Assembly (NCBI RefSeq): GCF_008974265.1
Contig: NZ_BKZW01000003.1
Span: 620,001-684,000, forward strand
Length of the DNA stretch: 64,000 nt
Direction of reading: 5' to 3'
DNA from: Dictyobacter vulcani
Lineage (GTDB): Bacteria; Chloroflexota; Ktedonobacteria; Ktedonobacterales; Ktedonobacteraceae
Shown: positions 36,706-45,848 of the stretch, one piece after another
How the letters are laid out: every line of letters begins with the position of its first letter
Numbering within the stretch: the stretch's first letter is position 1
Notes under the pieces: generated by a model
Database searches by the model: none
Told to the model about the DNA's origin: nothing
The model's input: only the letters and a program-made list of their open reading frames with translations
Program-made: the position numbers and the translations under genes

Positions 36706-37524
36706 ATGAGGTCAAATAATGAAGAGGCACGGTTGCTCTGGCCTGTAGAGGTAACAGTTGGTGATGTGGTGTATCCACCGGGGAGTAGCCTGGGTCCACG
36801 TATTCAACCATGGTTGCAATTTGTTTTTGTGTATACTGGTCAGATTACATTGCAGCTAGATGAGTACGTATATTGTATTCCAGCGAATAGTGCTTTTGTG
36901 CTTTACCCGGGTCATCAGGAGTATTTTGTGTTTGCTGATGATTGTGAGACCGTGCATAGCTGGGTGCATCTGGATTTTGTGAAGCCTGATCATATGTTGA
37001 TTGAGCGTTTACAGAAACTGACCTGGCCGCTTCCATTATCTCCAGCGATGCAACAACACATGCACGATGCACTTGTGCTCAAGGAAAGTACTTTTCCGAC
37101 CGCTAGCGAGATCCTGAAAAGCCTGGGGATGCAGATCTGCTGGCGATATATTGGTGAGGGTGAACAACTGGCCAGCAAGAATGGTGGTCTGACGCATAGC
37201 GCTGTTGAGCAGGCAGTGCAGTATATTTATGAGCATATTGCCGAGCCACTCACTTTAAGCAAGGTTGCCGACGTTGTTGCTATCAGTCCTGCCCATTTGA
37301 TTCGACTGTTTCAGGTGCAGTTGCAGAAAACGCCAATGGCCTATGTGTGGGAGCAGCGCATTGCTATGGGGATCAAATTACTAGAACAGACTGGCCTCCC
37401 TGTTGGCACAATAGCGGAGCGCTGCGGCTTTCAGTCCCGGTTTCACTTCTCCAGGCGTATCCATCAGGCTATTGGCTATACACCTCTGGAGATACGCCAT
37501 CGTTCCTGGCGGATTGAGACATGA
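36706..37524 (+). CDS. AraC-family regulator of the sugar locus
   Basis: A 272-residue regulator with an N-terminal cupin-like sensing domain (IQPWLQFVFVYTGQITLQLD, ANSAFVLYPGHQEYF, VHSWVHLDF) and a C-terminal double HTH (LTLSKVADVVAISPAHLIRLFQ, then GLPVGTIAERCGFQSRFHFS). AGGAGG lies 5 bases before the ATG. It is divergent from the sugar catabolic operon and, before insertion of the IS, would have been next to the sugar ABC importer. It is therefore the likely sugar-responsive activator of the locus. The ligand is unknown. Confidence 0.88.
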   Translation: MRSNNEEARLLWPVEVTVGDVVYPPGSSLGPRIQPWLQFVFVYTGQITLQLDEYVYCIPANSAFVLYPGHQEYFVFADDCETVHSWVHLDFVKPDHMLIERLQKLTWPLPLSPAMQQHMHDALVLKESTFPTASEILKSLGMQICWRYIGEGEQLASKNGGLTHSAVEQAVQYIYEHIAEPLTLSKVADVVAISPAHLIRLFQVQLQKTPMAYVWEQRIAMGIKLLEQTGLPVGTIAERCGFQSRFHFSRRIHQAIGYTPLEIRHRSWRIET

Positions 37525-37601
37525 GTGTGAATTTTGTTGTCAGGCCATCTTACTCGTATGCTTGAATGTATACCCAGGGCTTTCCAATTCTCCTAGAGGA
37601 G

Positions 37602-37662
37602 GTGAAAAAAAAGAGATTTCCTTGTAGAATACAAAAAACTTCAAAACCACAAAGGAAATCTC
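37602..37662 (+). promoter_or_regulatory. transposase leader: promoter in the loop of a hairpin hiding the ribosome binding site
   Basis: GAGATTTCCTT (37613-37623) is the exact reverse complement of AAGGAAATCTC (37652-37662), which contains the transposase ribosome binding site. A plausible promoter, GTGAAA (37602-37607) and TAGAAT (37625-37630) with a 17-base spacer, would start transcripts inside the loop. Its own mRNA would then lack the first arm, while read-through mRNA would hide the site. Confidence 0.6.
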
Positions 37663-37664
37663 AT

Positions 37665-38894
37665 ATGGATTATACTACCTTGGCGGTCAAGAGAGCATCC
37701 GTGACGAATGAAGAAAGCCTTCTGTTGCTCTCACTGTACGAAGCGTTCCAAGCCCTCCCAGACCCACGACGTGCTCAAGGAAGACGCTACGAACTCGCCT
37801 TGATCCTGTGTTTGTTGGTGCTGGCCAAATTGGCCGGGCAAAAGAGTTTGTGTGGAGCGACCGAATGGCTGCGTCATCGCAAGGTCACCCTTGCTGAGCG
37901 CTTTGGGTTACGCCGAAGCAGTCTGCCCTGTCAGATGACCTATTGCCATGTCTTAGCAGCCATTGACGCCAAGCGCCTTGACGAGATCCTGTCGGCATTT
38001 TTCCAGCGTTGGGAGGCTCAAACCCGATGTGGAGAGGAACCCAGTCGCTTGCTCACGCCCGAAGGCCACGCTGATCATCGGCACCTGGCAATTGATGGCA
38101 AAGCGCTTCGGGCCGCGAGCAAACAAGCTCATCCGATCCATCAACTCAGTTGTTATGAGGTGAGTACTGGCAGAGTTCTCTGGCATTGCGATGTGCGAGA
38201 AAAGCACAATGAAATCAGTGATCTCAAGCCACTATTGACCACCGAGACCGTGAAAGGACGTATTCTGAGCCTGGATGCTTTGCATACCCAACGAGCGTTT
38301 TGTGCGCAGACCAAGCGGCTTGAAGGGGACTATCTCCTCATTGCCAAAGACAATCAGCCAACGCTGAAAGAAGATATTGCTGATCTCTTCGAGGATCCTA
38401 CTCCTGACCGTCGACGCTGGCAGGAAGCCGAAACGTGGGACAAAGGCCATGGGCGGCTGGAACATCGTCAGATTGTGTGCAGCCCAGACTTGAACGACTG
38501 GTTTGCCAAAGAGTGGCAAGGAATTGAGCAGGTCTTTCGCATCGAACGCACGACACGCTTTCTCAAAACAGGAGAGAGCCGCCATGAAGTCGTCTATGGG
38601 TTGAGTAGCCTTTCCTTACAAAAAGCGCCAGCCTCACAAATTTTAGCATTGATAAGAGAGCATTGGGCCATTGAAAATCGCTTACATTGGCGTCGCGACG
38701 TGACACTGGGAGAAGATGCATGCCAAACCCGAACGGGCCTTGTTCCCAGTCGCCTTGCTCAACTGAACAGTACCGTCTTAAGTTTGATGGATCGTGTCGG
38801 CGTGCGCAATGTTGCCCGACAGATGCGCTATTTCGATGCATCATATGACAAGGCTCTTGATCTCTTGCTTACTGGCTACTGTTCCGTTTTCTAG
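37665..38894 (+). CDS. ISAs1-family DDE transposase
   Basis: A 409-residue transposase. N-terminal part: LYEAFQALPDPRRAQGRRYEL, the DUF4372-like opening of ISAs1 transposases. The DDE catalytic core follows: HLAIDGKALRAAS (first Asp), ILSLDALHTQ (second Asp), the Y-region HEVVYGLSSL, and REHWAIENRLHWRRDVTLGEDACQ with the catalytic Glu. The frame is intact. ATG 37665 follows AAAGGAAA; an ATG at 37566 lies outside the element boundary. The element has apparently remained complete. Confidence 0.92.
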   Translation: MDYTTLAVKRASVTNEESLLLLSLYEAFQALPDPRRAQGRRYELALILCLLVLAKLAGQKSLCGATEWLRHRKVTLAERFGLRRSSLPCQMTYCHVLAAIDAKRLDEILSAFFQRWEAQTRCGEEPSRLLTPEGHADHRHLAIDGKALRAASKQAHPIHQLSCYEVSTGRVLWHCDVREKHNEISDLKPLLTTETVKGRILSLDALHTQRAFCAQTKRLEGDYLLIAKDNQPTLKEDIADLFEDPTPDRRRWQEAETWDKGHGRLEHRQIVCSPDLNDWFAKEWQGIEQVFRIERTTRFLKTGESRHEVVYGLSSLSLQKAPASQILALIREHWAIENRLHWRRDVTLGEDACQTRTGLVPSRLAQLNSTVLSLMDRVGVRNVARQMRYFDASYDKALDLLLTGYCSVF

Positions 38895-39053
38895 AATTGG
38901 AAAGCCCTGCGTGTGATGGCAGTGCTATCCAATTCTGGTTGCAAGCGGGGATGCAAGGGGCGGCCTGCCTCTTGCCGGAGCGCGAGGCGTCCTCGCATCT
39001 CCTCCCTCTTCTCCCGCCGAAGGCGGGACAAAAAGAGAATTGGAAAGCCCTGA
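38893..39053 (+). repeat. duplicated right end of the IS with GC-rich filler
   Basis: Two copies of the right terminal repeat (38893-38909, 17 bases; 39036-39053, 18 bases) enclose 126 bases of GC-rich sequence. A 20-base segment here (38945-38964) recurs inverted, with one base difference, inside the MITE-like repeat at 39351-39369. Confidence 0.7.
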
Positions 39054-39253
39054 ATGTATACCACACCATATTGCTCAAACGACCAATATAAGGTAATATA
39101 GGGTGGCATGGGAGCGCGGTCACATAACTGGCGGCTCCTTTTCTGTGGTCATTTATGATTACTCTGCTTTGCCTGAATCATACATATGTGTATTTAACAG
39201 TAATTTTTCTGTATGATCATACAGGCTTAACTTGAGCTAACTAGACTAGTACA

Positions 39254-39394
39254 TTGTCAAACTTCGTGTGATGGGTTGTGCGCCCGCTACGCGGGCGGGA
39301 TGGGGGGAGATGCCGGGGGCACAGCCCCCGATCCCCCAGTCAAGGGGCTCGCCGCCCTTGCATCCCCGCCTCCCCATCAAATGATGTCTGACAG
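39254..39394. repeat. GC-rich MITE-like palindromic element
   Basis: A 141-bp non-coding element. Its ends (39254-39275 and 39373-39394) match as an inverted repeat at 17 of 22 positions. Inside are three compact GC hairpins: 39281-39297, 39314-39330 and about 39341-39360. Base composition differs sharply from the surroundings. The 39064-39253 and 39395-39424 flanks hold no gene. Confidence 0.5.
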
Positions 39395-39424
39395 ACTACC
39401 AGGGCATACCAGTTATAGGATGGA

Positions 39425-40393
39425 ATGATGGCTTTGAAGCAGAATGTAAGTGTGCCAGGATACCAGACGAAGAAAATTAATCATTCGTGGGTCTGGCACC
39501 TGCGGCGTTGGACCTCAACAGGACAGGCCTACGTCTATCTCTTACCTGCCTTTATTGTTCTGGCCGTATTTTCGTATGGGCCGGCCGCCTTTGTCTTTTA
39601 TATGAGTCTTTTTAAATGGAGCTTCCTGAACCAGGGAGTCCAACCATTTATTGGCCTGGCCAATTACGAGTATCTATTACATAGCGCCACCTTCTGGCAT
39701 GCTTTGCAGACAACTGTACTGTATGTGATCATTTCGGTTCCCCTACAATTATTTCTCGCTTTGTTTCTGGCGCTGTGTTTGATGTCGGGTATTCGAGCCA
39801 AAGCCTTCTGGCGACTGTTGATTTTTATGCCATTTATCACACCTCTGGTTGCCACAACCGCGATCTGGTACTGGATGTTTGATAAATATCATGGTCTGTT
39901 CGATGGCTTGTTGAGGTTGCTACATCTACCCGCGATTGATTGGCTGGGTGACCCGCACTGGACCCTCTTTAGTATTATCCTCTACACCACCTGGAAATCA
40001 GCCGGTTTTAGCCTGGTGATCTTTCTGGCAGGCCTGGGGAATATCCCAACCGAGCTTAAAGAGGCAGCCCGGGTTGATGGAGCGGGAAGCTGGCATATTT
40101 TTCGCCATATCACCTGGCCAATGTTAATTCCGATCACTCTAGTCGTCATGTTATTGGGTACTATTGAAGCCTTCAAAATGTTTCAGCCAGCCTTTCTGCT
40201 GGTTGGTCCAGTGGGAGGCCCTGACAATTCCGCGAACACTTTGGGGTTATATCTTTTCTCAGAAGGTTTCTCTACGAATCCCCATGATGGACGTGGCGCG
40301 GCCATCTCGGTCATCTTATTTTTATTAGTCTTTATTGTTTCGATTGTGCAGTTCACTCTCTCCCGACGAGGAACGCAGGCGGTAGAAGCATGA
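39425..40393 (+). CDS. sugar ABC transporter permease, MalF/UgpA type
   Basis: A 322-residue inner-membrane permease with six to seven membrane segments. The EAA loop reads EAARVDGAGSWHIFRHITWPML at about residues 212-233 and contacts the ATPase. The N-terminal part YVYLLPAFIVLAVFSYGPAA is typical of the carbohydrate CUT1 family. Start 39425 follows AGGATGGA. It overlaps the next permease gene by four bases. With the second permease and the binding protein it forms a carbohydrate importer; no ATPase gene is present, so it probably uses a shared MsmK-like ATPase from elsewhere. Confidence 0.9.
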   Translation: MMALKQNVSVPGYQTKKINHSWVWHLRRWTSTGQAYVYLLPAFIVLAVFSYGPAAFVFYMSLFKWSFLNQGVQPFIGLANYEYLLHSATFWHALQTTVLYVIISVPLQLFLALFLALCLMSGIRAKAFWRLLIFMPFITPLVATTAIWYWMFDKYHGLFDGLLRLLHLPAIDWLGDPHWTLFSIILYTTWKSAGFSLVIFLAGLGNIPTELKEAARVDGAGSWHIFRHITWPMLIPITLVVMLLGTIEAFKMFQPAFLLVGPVGGPDNSANTLGLYLFSEGFSTNPHDGRGAAISVILFLLVFIVSIVQFTLSRRGTQAVEA

Positions 40394-41288
40394 AGACCAA
40401 AGAGGAGTTCCGCGTCATGGCGAGCAGACGCCGAAGAGCGCTCAGAAACCGACAAGGGAAGAGTTGGAGCTATTTGCATACTCAGACCGTGCTGCGTTAT
40501 TTTTTCATCATTGTCGCAGCCGTCTTCGCCTTTTTCCCAATCTACTGGGTGGGAATCACATCGCTACTCACCACGCATAGTGCTGCCGATGTCGTCCCGC
40601 ACTTCTGGCCGGACTGGGAATGGTCTAACTATAGCCGGGCCTGGGATCTGGCACCGTGGCTACAGTTCTTTTTGAACAGCATCTTTGTTGCCACCTGTAC
40701 CGTTGCTCTGTCAGTGCTGACCTCGTTGCTGGCTGGATATGCCTTTGGCACCATGAAATTTCCCGGTCGCACCATCTTGTTTTTGCTGGCCCTCGGACTG
40801 ATCATGATCCCTGGCGAAGCCACCTTGATCCCAAGCTATCTGATCGTCTCAAACCTGGGTTGGATTGACACCTACCAGGTGCAGATTATCCCATATGCCG
40901 TAAGTATCTCAGGCATCTTTCTAATCCGACAATTTTTTCTATCCCTGCCGCCATCCCTATGGGAAGCGGCCCAGCTAGACGGCTGCTCGCGCTTCGGTTT
41001 TCTGTGGCGCATCGCAGCCCTCTAGCCCGACCTGCCATTGCCGTTGTTGCCTTGCAGGTTTTTATTGGTAGTTGGAACTCCTTCCTCTGGCCCTATCTGG
41101 TGACCAGTTCGGACGCCCATCGCCCAATCGAAGTTGGTTTGCAAGCGTTTATGAGTGGAGAAGGTGGTACAGATCCAACCGGACTAGCTGCCGCCGCAAC
41201 CTTTACAACGCTGCCAGTACTGATTGTCTTCTTACTGGCGCAACGACAATTTATCGAAGGAATATCAGCGGGCAGCACCAAAGGCTGA
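40390..41288 (+). pseudogene. sugar ABC transporter permease, MalG type, frameshifted
   Basis: The first frame (40390-41025) gives 211 residues: RYFFIIVAAVFAFFPIYWVG, then ISLPPSLWEAAQLDGCSRFGF with the EAA loop, and stops just after WRIA. One frame over, from about 41019, the protein continues PLARPAIAVVALQVFIGSWN and ends ISAGSTKG at 41288. One base is missing in the CCC run at 41018-41020. Restored, it is a 299-residue CUT1 permease with six membrane segments. Without it the last two segments are lost and the importer would not work. It starts in a four-base overlap with its partner. Confidence 0.82.
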
Positions 41289-41375
41289 TTGTTTATAGCC
41301 ATGATGCTGTTCGTTCTCTCATATTTTTTATGTGTTTGTTTATTTTTTCTTCTATCCATGAAGGAAAGGGATTTT

Positions 41376-42722
41376 ATGTATCGCAAATGGTTTCACCCCA
41401 CGTTCGTTTTGCTCGTGCTCACAGTTCTACTCTTATCTGCCTGTGGTACAGCAGCGGATACAACCGACCAGGGCAATAAGGGGGGAACAAGCAACAGCAG
41501 TGACCCAACCAGCTTTGATGCCAACAAGCAGTATTCGATTAATTTCTGGGAGGCTTTCGCCGCTGGAGCCAACAAGACTAGCCTGGAAAGCCTGACCAAA
41601 GAATATATGGCCAAGCATCCCAAGGTTAAAATCAACCTGCAGGCCTACGATTCGTATCCAACCCTGCAGACAAAGTTGAATGCAGCTATTGCCGCCAAAA
41701 ATCCACCAGCCATCGCACAGGTTTATGAGAACTGGGCCGTTCAGTATAAGCAGAACAACAATATTGTTTCTCTGAAACCATATATTGCTGGTAAAAATGG
41801 CTTGAGCAACTCAGAGCTTTCCGACTTTTATCCTTCGCTGTTAAAAGATGGCCAGATCGATGGCGAGCAGTATATGATGCCCTTTAACAAGAGTGATGAA
41901 GTCGTTTACTATAATGCTGATGTCCTGAAGAAATACAATCTCACCCCACCAACCACCTGGGAGGAGATGATCAAAGATGTAGCCAAGGTTACCAAGAGCG
42001 ATGGTTCACAGTGGGGTCTCTCATTAACACCAAGCGTCGATGAGTGGTCCATTTTGTATAAAGCCCTGGGTGGAAAAGATTTTGTTTCTGCTGACGGTCA
42101 GAAAGTCACCTTTACGCAGGATAACAACAAAACCTATGCCAAAGCCGCCCTGGAAACCCTGGCTCCATTGGTCAAAGCCGGTGCCGTGCATGTGACCAAG
42201 CAATATGGTTGGCAGAACGACTTCACTTCTCAAAAAGCTGTCTTTGGTATCAGCACAGTGGCCAGCTATAGCTTCCTGAAAGCTTCAGTCAAAAATAGCT
42301 TCAACTTCAATCAAGCAGCTATTCCTGGTGGTCCTGGTGGACAATACACCGTTCTGTACGGCACCAACCTCTCGCTCTTCAAAGGCGTTAGCGATGACAC
42401 CCGCGCCGTTGCCTGGGATTATCTGAAATTCCTGATCAGCAAAGAGACCAACACCACCTTCGTCCAGAAGACCGGTTACCTGCCTATTCGTCAGTCTGTG
42501 TATAGCAGTCCTGATATGCAGGCCTACTATACCAAGACACCTGCTCGTAAGGTTGGCTCAGAGCAGATCAATAACGCCTTCGTTGCTTCCAGCGCTCCTG
42601 GTTGGCAGAAGTGCCGTGATGAGATCACCAACGATTACACTAGCGTTCTCAATGGTCAGACCACATCTGATGCTGCCCTGACCAAAATGGAGCAACAGTG
42701 TAACGATGCCTTGAACGGATAA
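41376..42722 (+). CDS. sugar ABC transporter substrate-binding lipoprotein
   Basis: A 448-residue solute-binding protein of family 1. A lipoprotein signal runs over residues 1-23 with lipobox LLSACG (Cys 23), then a low-complexity Gly/Asn/Ser linker. The mature part has INFWEAFAAGANKTSLESLT, YMMPFNKSDEVVYYNADVLKK and PPTTWEEMIKDVAK, as in maltose- and glycerol-phosphate-type binding proteins. ATG 41376 follows AAGGAAAGGG; upstream in-frame starts are without a ribosome binding site. It is the last gene of the importer operon, with a terminator 24 bases after the stop. Confidence 0.9.
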   Translation: MYRKWFHPTFVLLVLTVLLLSACGTAADTTDQGNKGGTSNSSDPTSFDANKQYSINFWEAFAAGANKTSLESLTKEYMAKHPKVKINLQAYDSYPTLQTKLNAAIAAKNPPAIAQVYENWAVQYKQNNNIVSLKPYIAGKNGLSNSELSDFYPSLLKDGQIDGEQYMMPFNKSDEVVYYNADVLKKYNLTPPTTWEEMIKDVAKVTKSDGSQWGLSLTPSVDEWSILYKALGGKDFVSADGQKVTFTQDNNKTYAKAALETLAPLVKAGAVHVTKQYGWQNDFTSQKAVFGISTVASYSFLKASVKNSFNFNQAAIPGGPGGQYTVLYGTNLSLFKGVSDDTRAVAWDYLKFLISKETNTTFVQKTGYLPIRQSVYSSPDMQAYYTKTPARKVGSEQINNAFVASSAPGWQKCRDEITNDYTSVLNGQTTSDAALTKMEQQCNDALNG

Positions 42723-42745
42723 ACAAGGCCATCCCCCAAAGAGAG

Positions 42746-42778
42746 AAGACGATCGTAACTATTACGGTCGTCTTTTTT
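42746..42778 (+). terminator. terminator of the sugar importer operon
   Basis: 13-base arms 42746-42758 and 42762-42774 with one G-U pair, then a T-run to 42778. Confidence 0.88.
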
Positions 42779-42895
42779 CTTTGCGTGGATTCCTTGAAAA
42801 CTTATGTGTACGACTGATGGGCAGAGGATGGCTGGATGTGCGATACTGTTTTTTTATTAGTAATAGTGTAGTTAGAGAGGGAAAGAAAAAGAAGT

Positions 42896-43807
42896 ATGGC
42901 ACATATACAGTTTGGACTGGCATTGCCCAGTCGGCCCCTGGATGGTATGACGCGCAGAGGCTTTCTGGAGCAGACGCGCAAAAATCTTGATGCAGTGGTG
43001 GAGAGTTTTGACTCGATCTGGTTTATTGATCATGTACAATTCAAGGATAGCCAACTCCTGGAGGGGTGGACTGCCCTGACCCATATGGCGGCGCTGTATC
43101 CCACCTTTCAATTTGGCCACGTTGTCCTCTGCCAGTCGTTTCGCAATCCTGCCTTGCTGGCCAAAATGGCGGCAACTGCTCAATTTATGAGCGAGGGGCG
43201 TTTCATACTGGGTATTGGTGCTGGCTGGCACCAGGAAGAATACGATGCCTACGGCTATAAATTCCCACCAGCCGGGACGCGGGTAGAAGAGCTAGATGAG
43301 ACGTTGCAGATCGTCAAAGCCCTCTGGACCGAGCCCAGGGCTACTATTGAGGGGAAGCACTATCAGGTCCGCGATGCCTACTGTGAGCCGAAGCCAGAGC
43401 CATTGCCGCCGATCATGGTTGGCGCATCCCAGCCGCGCATGTTGCGCCTCACCGCCCGTTATGGTGACTGGTGGAATGTCTCCCAGGTTGATATCGAGAG
43501 TTATCGCAAACTGGTCACAGAGAGCGAAAAAGCCTGCCAGGTGGTCGGGCGAGATCCAGCCACCCTGCGGCGTACATGGTTCGGAGGCTGTCTCTGTGTT
43601 CCCGAAGGTACAGATCCCGCCAGCATCGACATGAAGCAAGTCCGCTCGCCAAATCCTTTTGTTGGCACGCCGAGTCAGATCATCGAACAAATGAAACCCT
43701 TTGTTGATCTGGGGGTCGATTACTTCATGCTCAAAAATGAGGGCTTTCCGGACAGTACCTCACTACGGCTACTGTCCGAAGAAGTCCTGCCACGCTTGAA
43801 CTCCTGA
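42896..43807 (+). CDS. LLM class F420-type oxidoreductase
   Basis: A 303-residue luciferase-like TIM-barrel enzyme. Seen: HIQFGLALPSRP start, SFDSIWFIDHVQF, FQFGHVVLCQSFRNPALLAKMA, GRFILGIGAGWHQEEYDAYG and LPPIMVGASQPRMLRLTARYG. GIGAGWHxxEYxAYG is a hallmark of the F420-dependent subgroup. It closely resembles the gene at 60834 in motif order. No partner gene is adjacent; its ribosome binding site GAGGGAAAG is somewhat distant. Substrate unknown. Confidence 0.88.
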   Translation: MAHIQFGLALPSRPLDGMTRRGFLEQTRKNLDAVVESFDSIWFIDHVQFKDSQLLEGWTALTHMAALYPTFQFGHVVLCQSFRNPALLAKMAATAQFMSEGRFILGIGAGWHQEEYDAYGYKFPPAGTRVEELDETLQIVKALWTEPRATIEGKHYQVRDAYCEPKPEPLPPIMVGASQPRMLRLTARYGDWWNVSQVDIESYRKLVTESEKACQVVGRDPATLRRTWFGGCLCVPEGTDPASIDMKQVRSPNPFVGTPSQIIEQMKPFVDLGVDYFMLKNEGFPDSTSLRLLSEEVLPRLNS

Positions 43808-43848
43808 TTGGAACCTGAAGCGAGTGCAGGACCGAAATTGGCGATTTT

Positions 43849-44655
43849 CTATGCGCGGGCGAGGCGAGCGACGAGATCTCGTTCGCCTGGACCGAACCAT
43901 GGTGGATCTCCAGCGGCCGCGTTTTCGATGACGCGTTGGGTGCGGGTGGTGGCCGGATAGCGACATGACAGCGTGGGTCACTGAGGACCCATTTGAGCAA
44001 GGCCTGGCCCCAGGTTGTAACCCCAAAAGGAGCGAGCGGCTCAAGTTGTTGAGCGGTTGGTATATTGCGCATCAGACTCCCTTCGCCAAAGGGACGCATC
44101 ACGATCACTCCCAGCCCCAGGTCGGCGGCCAGCGGCAGGATATCTTTCTCGACTCGCGTTGCAAGGGATTGTATGGGATCTGGATAACTGAGATGCGGCC
44201 GGTTTTGATGACTTTGCGTAGTTCGTTAAAGGCGCTATGACTGTAGTGGGTAGCCCCGATCGCGCGAATCTGGCCACTCTCCTTGAGCCCTTCCAGCATT
44301 GGAAGATGCTCAAGCCAATTAGCCAGATTATGAATCTGGTAGACATCGACACGGCCACCAAAGAATTGGAGCGCTCGCTTCACCTGGGCCTGTCCTTCAC
44401 TGCGGCTATTGGCCCAGACTTTTGTGGCCACCAGCGCATCTGCGCGTTTGTCACGCAAACTTTCTCCCAACACCTGTTCTGCGACACCATACATCGGCGA
44501 GGAATCAAAGAATGACACCCATTGGAGAGTGCTGTATCCACCAGCATACGTGCATTTTTCTGAGCAGACTCGCCGCGACCATCAAACGTGCGCCAGGTTC
44601 CCATACCGATGACTGGCACCTCTAACGCACTGTTACCCAAAGTACGATACTCCAT
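43849..44655 (-). pseudogene. aldo/keto reductase with three frameshifts
   Basis: From ATG 44655, a clear aldo/keto reductase: MEYRTLGNSALEVPVIGMGT, then SFFDSSPMYGVAEQVLGESL (catalytic Asp and Tyr), LVATKVWA with Lys, VDVYQIHNLANW with His, IRAIGATHYSHSAF, LGVIVMRPFGEGSL, and an end DLVARLARA at 43849. The reading frame breaks at 44518-44520, near 44153, and near 43955; each break is repaired by adding one base. The total would be about 269 residues, a usual length. Genuine decay or a run of single-base errors are both possible. It is convergent with the LLM gene. Confidence 0.85.
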
Positions 44656-45048
44656 ACAGTGATCCCTTTCTCTTACCTTGCGACTAAAAGAGTTTCCTTC
44701 CCAGTATAGTATAGCTGACCATGCCGTTGGGTATAGCAATAGTCGTGAGGCATTGTTCTCAAGCAGTGGCATGGGCCAGAAATGAGCATGAGATTTTCTG
44801 TACCTTGAAAAAATATTTTCACAATTGCTTTTTTAGCCTGGATATAATAAGATCCAGATTGAATGGGGCTGTTCAAGAAATACTTGTCCTCGAGAACAAT
44901 CTTCAACCTCTCTACATAGAGTTTATGAATGGACCAATAGCAGTGTCAGCGCCTTTTTAGCTAGTTTTGTCCTTATCTGTATCTCGTTAAAAAGTCTTGA
45001 ATAGTTTCAACAAAAATCAGCTGTAAAGCAAGGAGCAATAGCGTATTC
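44656..45048. other. intergenic, no gene seen
   Basis: About 390 bases between divergent genes. No coding frame or repeat is convincing; promoters for both sides are expected here. Confidence 0.5.
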
Positions 45049-45767
45049 ATGATTAGCTTTCCAGAAATTTTATTGCGTCTGGTTGTCTCTCTGATTCTTG
45101 GTGCATTGATTGGTTGGGAACGAGAGTACAGTGAGCATAATACTGGTATTCGGACGAACGCCTTAATCGCGTTGGCACAACCTTGTTCACAATTATTTCT
45201 GGCTATGCTTTCCATGATCTCACCCAGGTACCACATGTCCAACTCGATCCAACGCGTATCGCTTCCTATATTATTGCTGGTATTGGATTTCTAGGAGGGG
45301 GCTCGATCTATTTTCGCCAGGATCAACAAAAAGTCAAAGGACTGACTACTGCCGCCTCGGTCTGGGTTGTGGCCGCAATTGCCATGGCCTGTGGTGTTGG
45401 CTTTTTACTCGAAGCCACGATTACCACCATCATGGCTCTGATGATCCTGGTCGCGATGCGTTACCTGGAAGCCGTGGTTCTGCCGTATAAAAATCGGCAC
45501 GTTCACAGTATTATAGTCAGCAGTGGCAGTGACAAAGAAGGCTTCTTGATTGGTAGTATCTACGATATCCTGGATAAATTACAGATACAGGTTATTAGTA
45601 TGGATATCCGCACGAAAAAGGTAGAGGATGGGAACGACCTGCGCACCCTACAAATTGATTGTTACTGCGGGGACAAGAGCGTAATGGCTCAGGCCATAGA
45701 CAAGATCCAGTCCTTAAAAGGTATCAAGAGCATCAAAACTTCTGCCCGTAAAAGCACAGGCGATTAA
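45049..45767 (+). pseudogene. mgtC: MgtC/SapB family membrane protein, frameshifted
   Basis: The first frame (from ATG 45049) reads LLRLVVSLILGALIGWERE and HNTGIRTNALIAL, the MgtC opening. After TTG at 45172 the frame is lost, and the protein continues one frame over as TTLFTIISGYAF, then IIAGIGFLGGGSIYF, VKGLTTAASVWVVAAIAMACG and a C-terminal ACT-like domain ending at 45767. One base is missing at the GG of 45174-45175. Restored it is about 239 residues with four to five membrane segments. MgtC proteins are linked to magnesium homeostasis and membrane ATPase control. AAGGAG precedes the start. Confidence 0.82.
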
Positions 45768-45802
45768 GCCAGATAGTGATTTCGTGTTGCAGGCATGAAA
45801 AA

Positions 45803-45836
45803 GGGTCCCTTGCATGATCAATACTGCAAGGGACCC
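45803..45836 (-). terminator. terminator of pgi, between convergent genes
   Basis: Perfect 12-bp stem (45803-45814 with 45825-45836), 10-base loop; on the minus strand it is followed by TTTTT (45802-45798). It ends the pgi transcript. Confidence 0.88.
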
Positions 45837-45848
45837 GATAGGTTTTGT

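Larger units (their letters stand above)
37575..39053 (+). mobile_element. ISAs1-family insertion sequence with 10-bp target duplication
   Basis: The element is 1,479 bp. It begins CAGGGCTTTCCAATTCTC (37575-37592) and ends with the exact reverse complement (39036-39053). Direct repeats AATGTATACC flank it at 37565-37574 and 39054-39063, so the insertion is intact and fairly recent. It carries one transposase gene. An additional internal copy of the right terminal repeat sits at 38893-38909. Confidence 0.92.
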
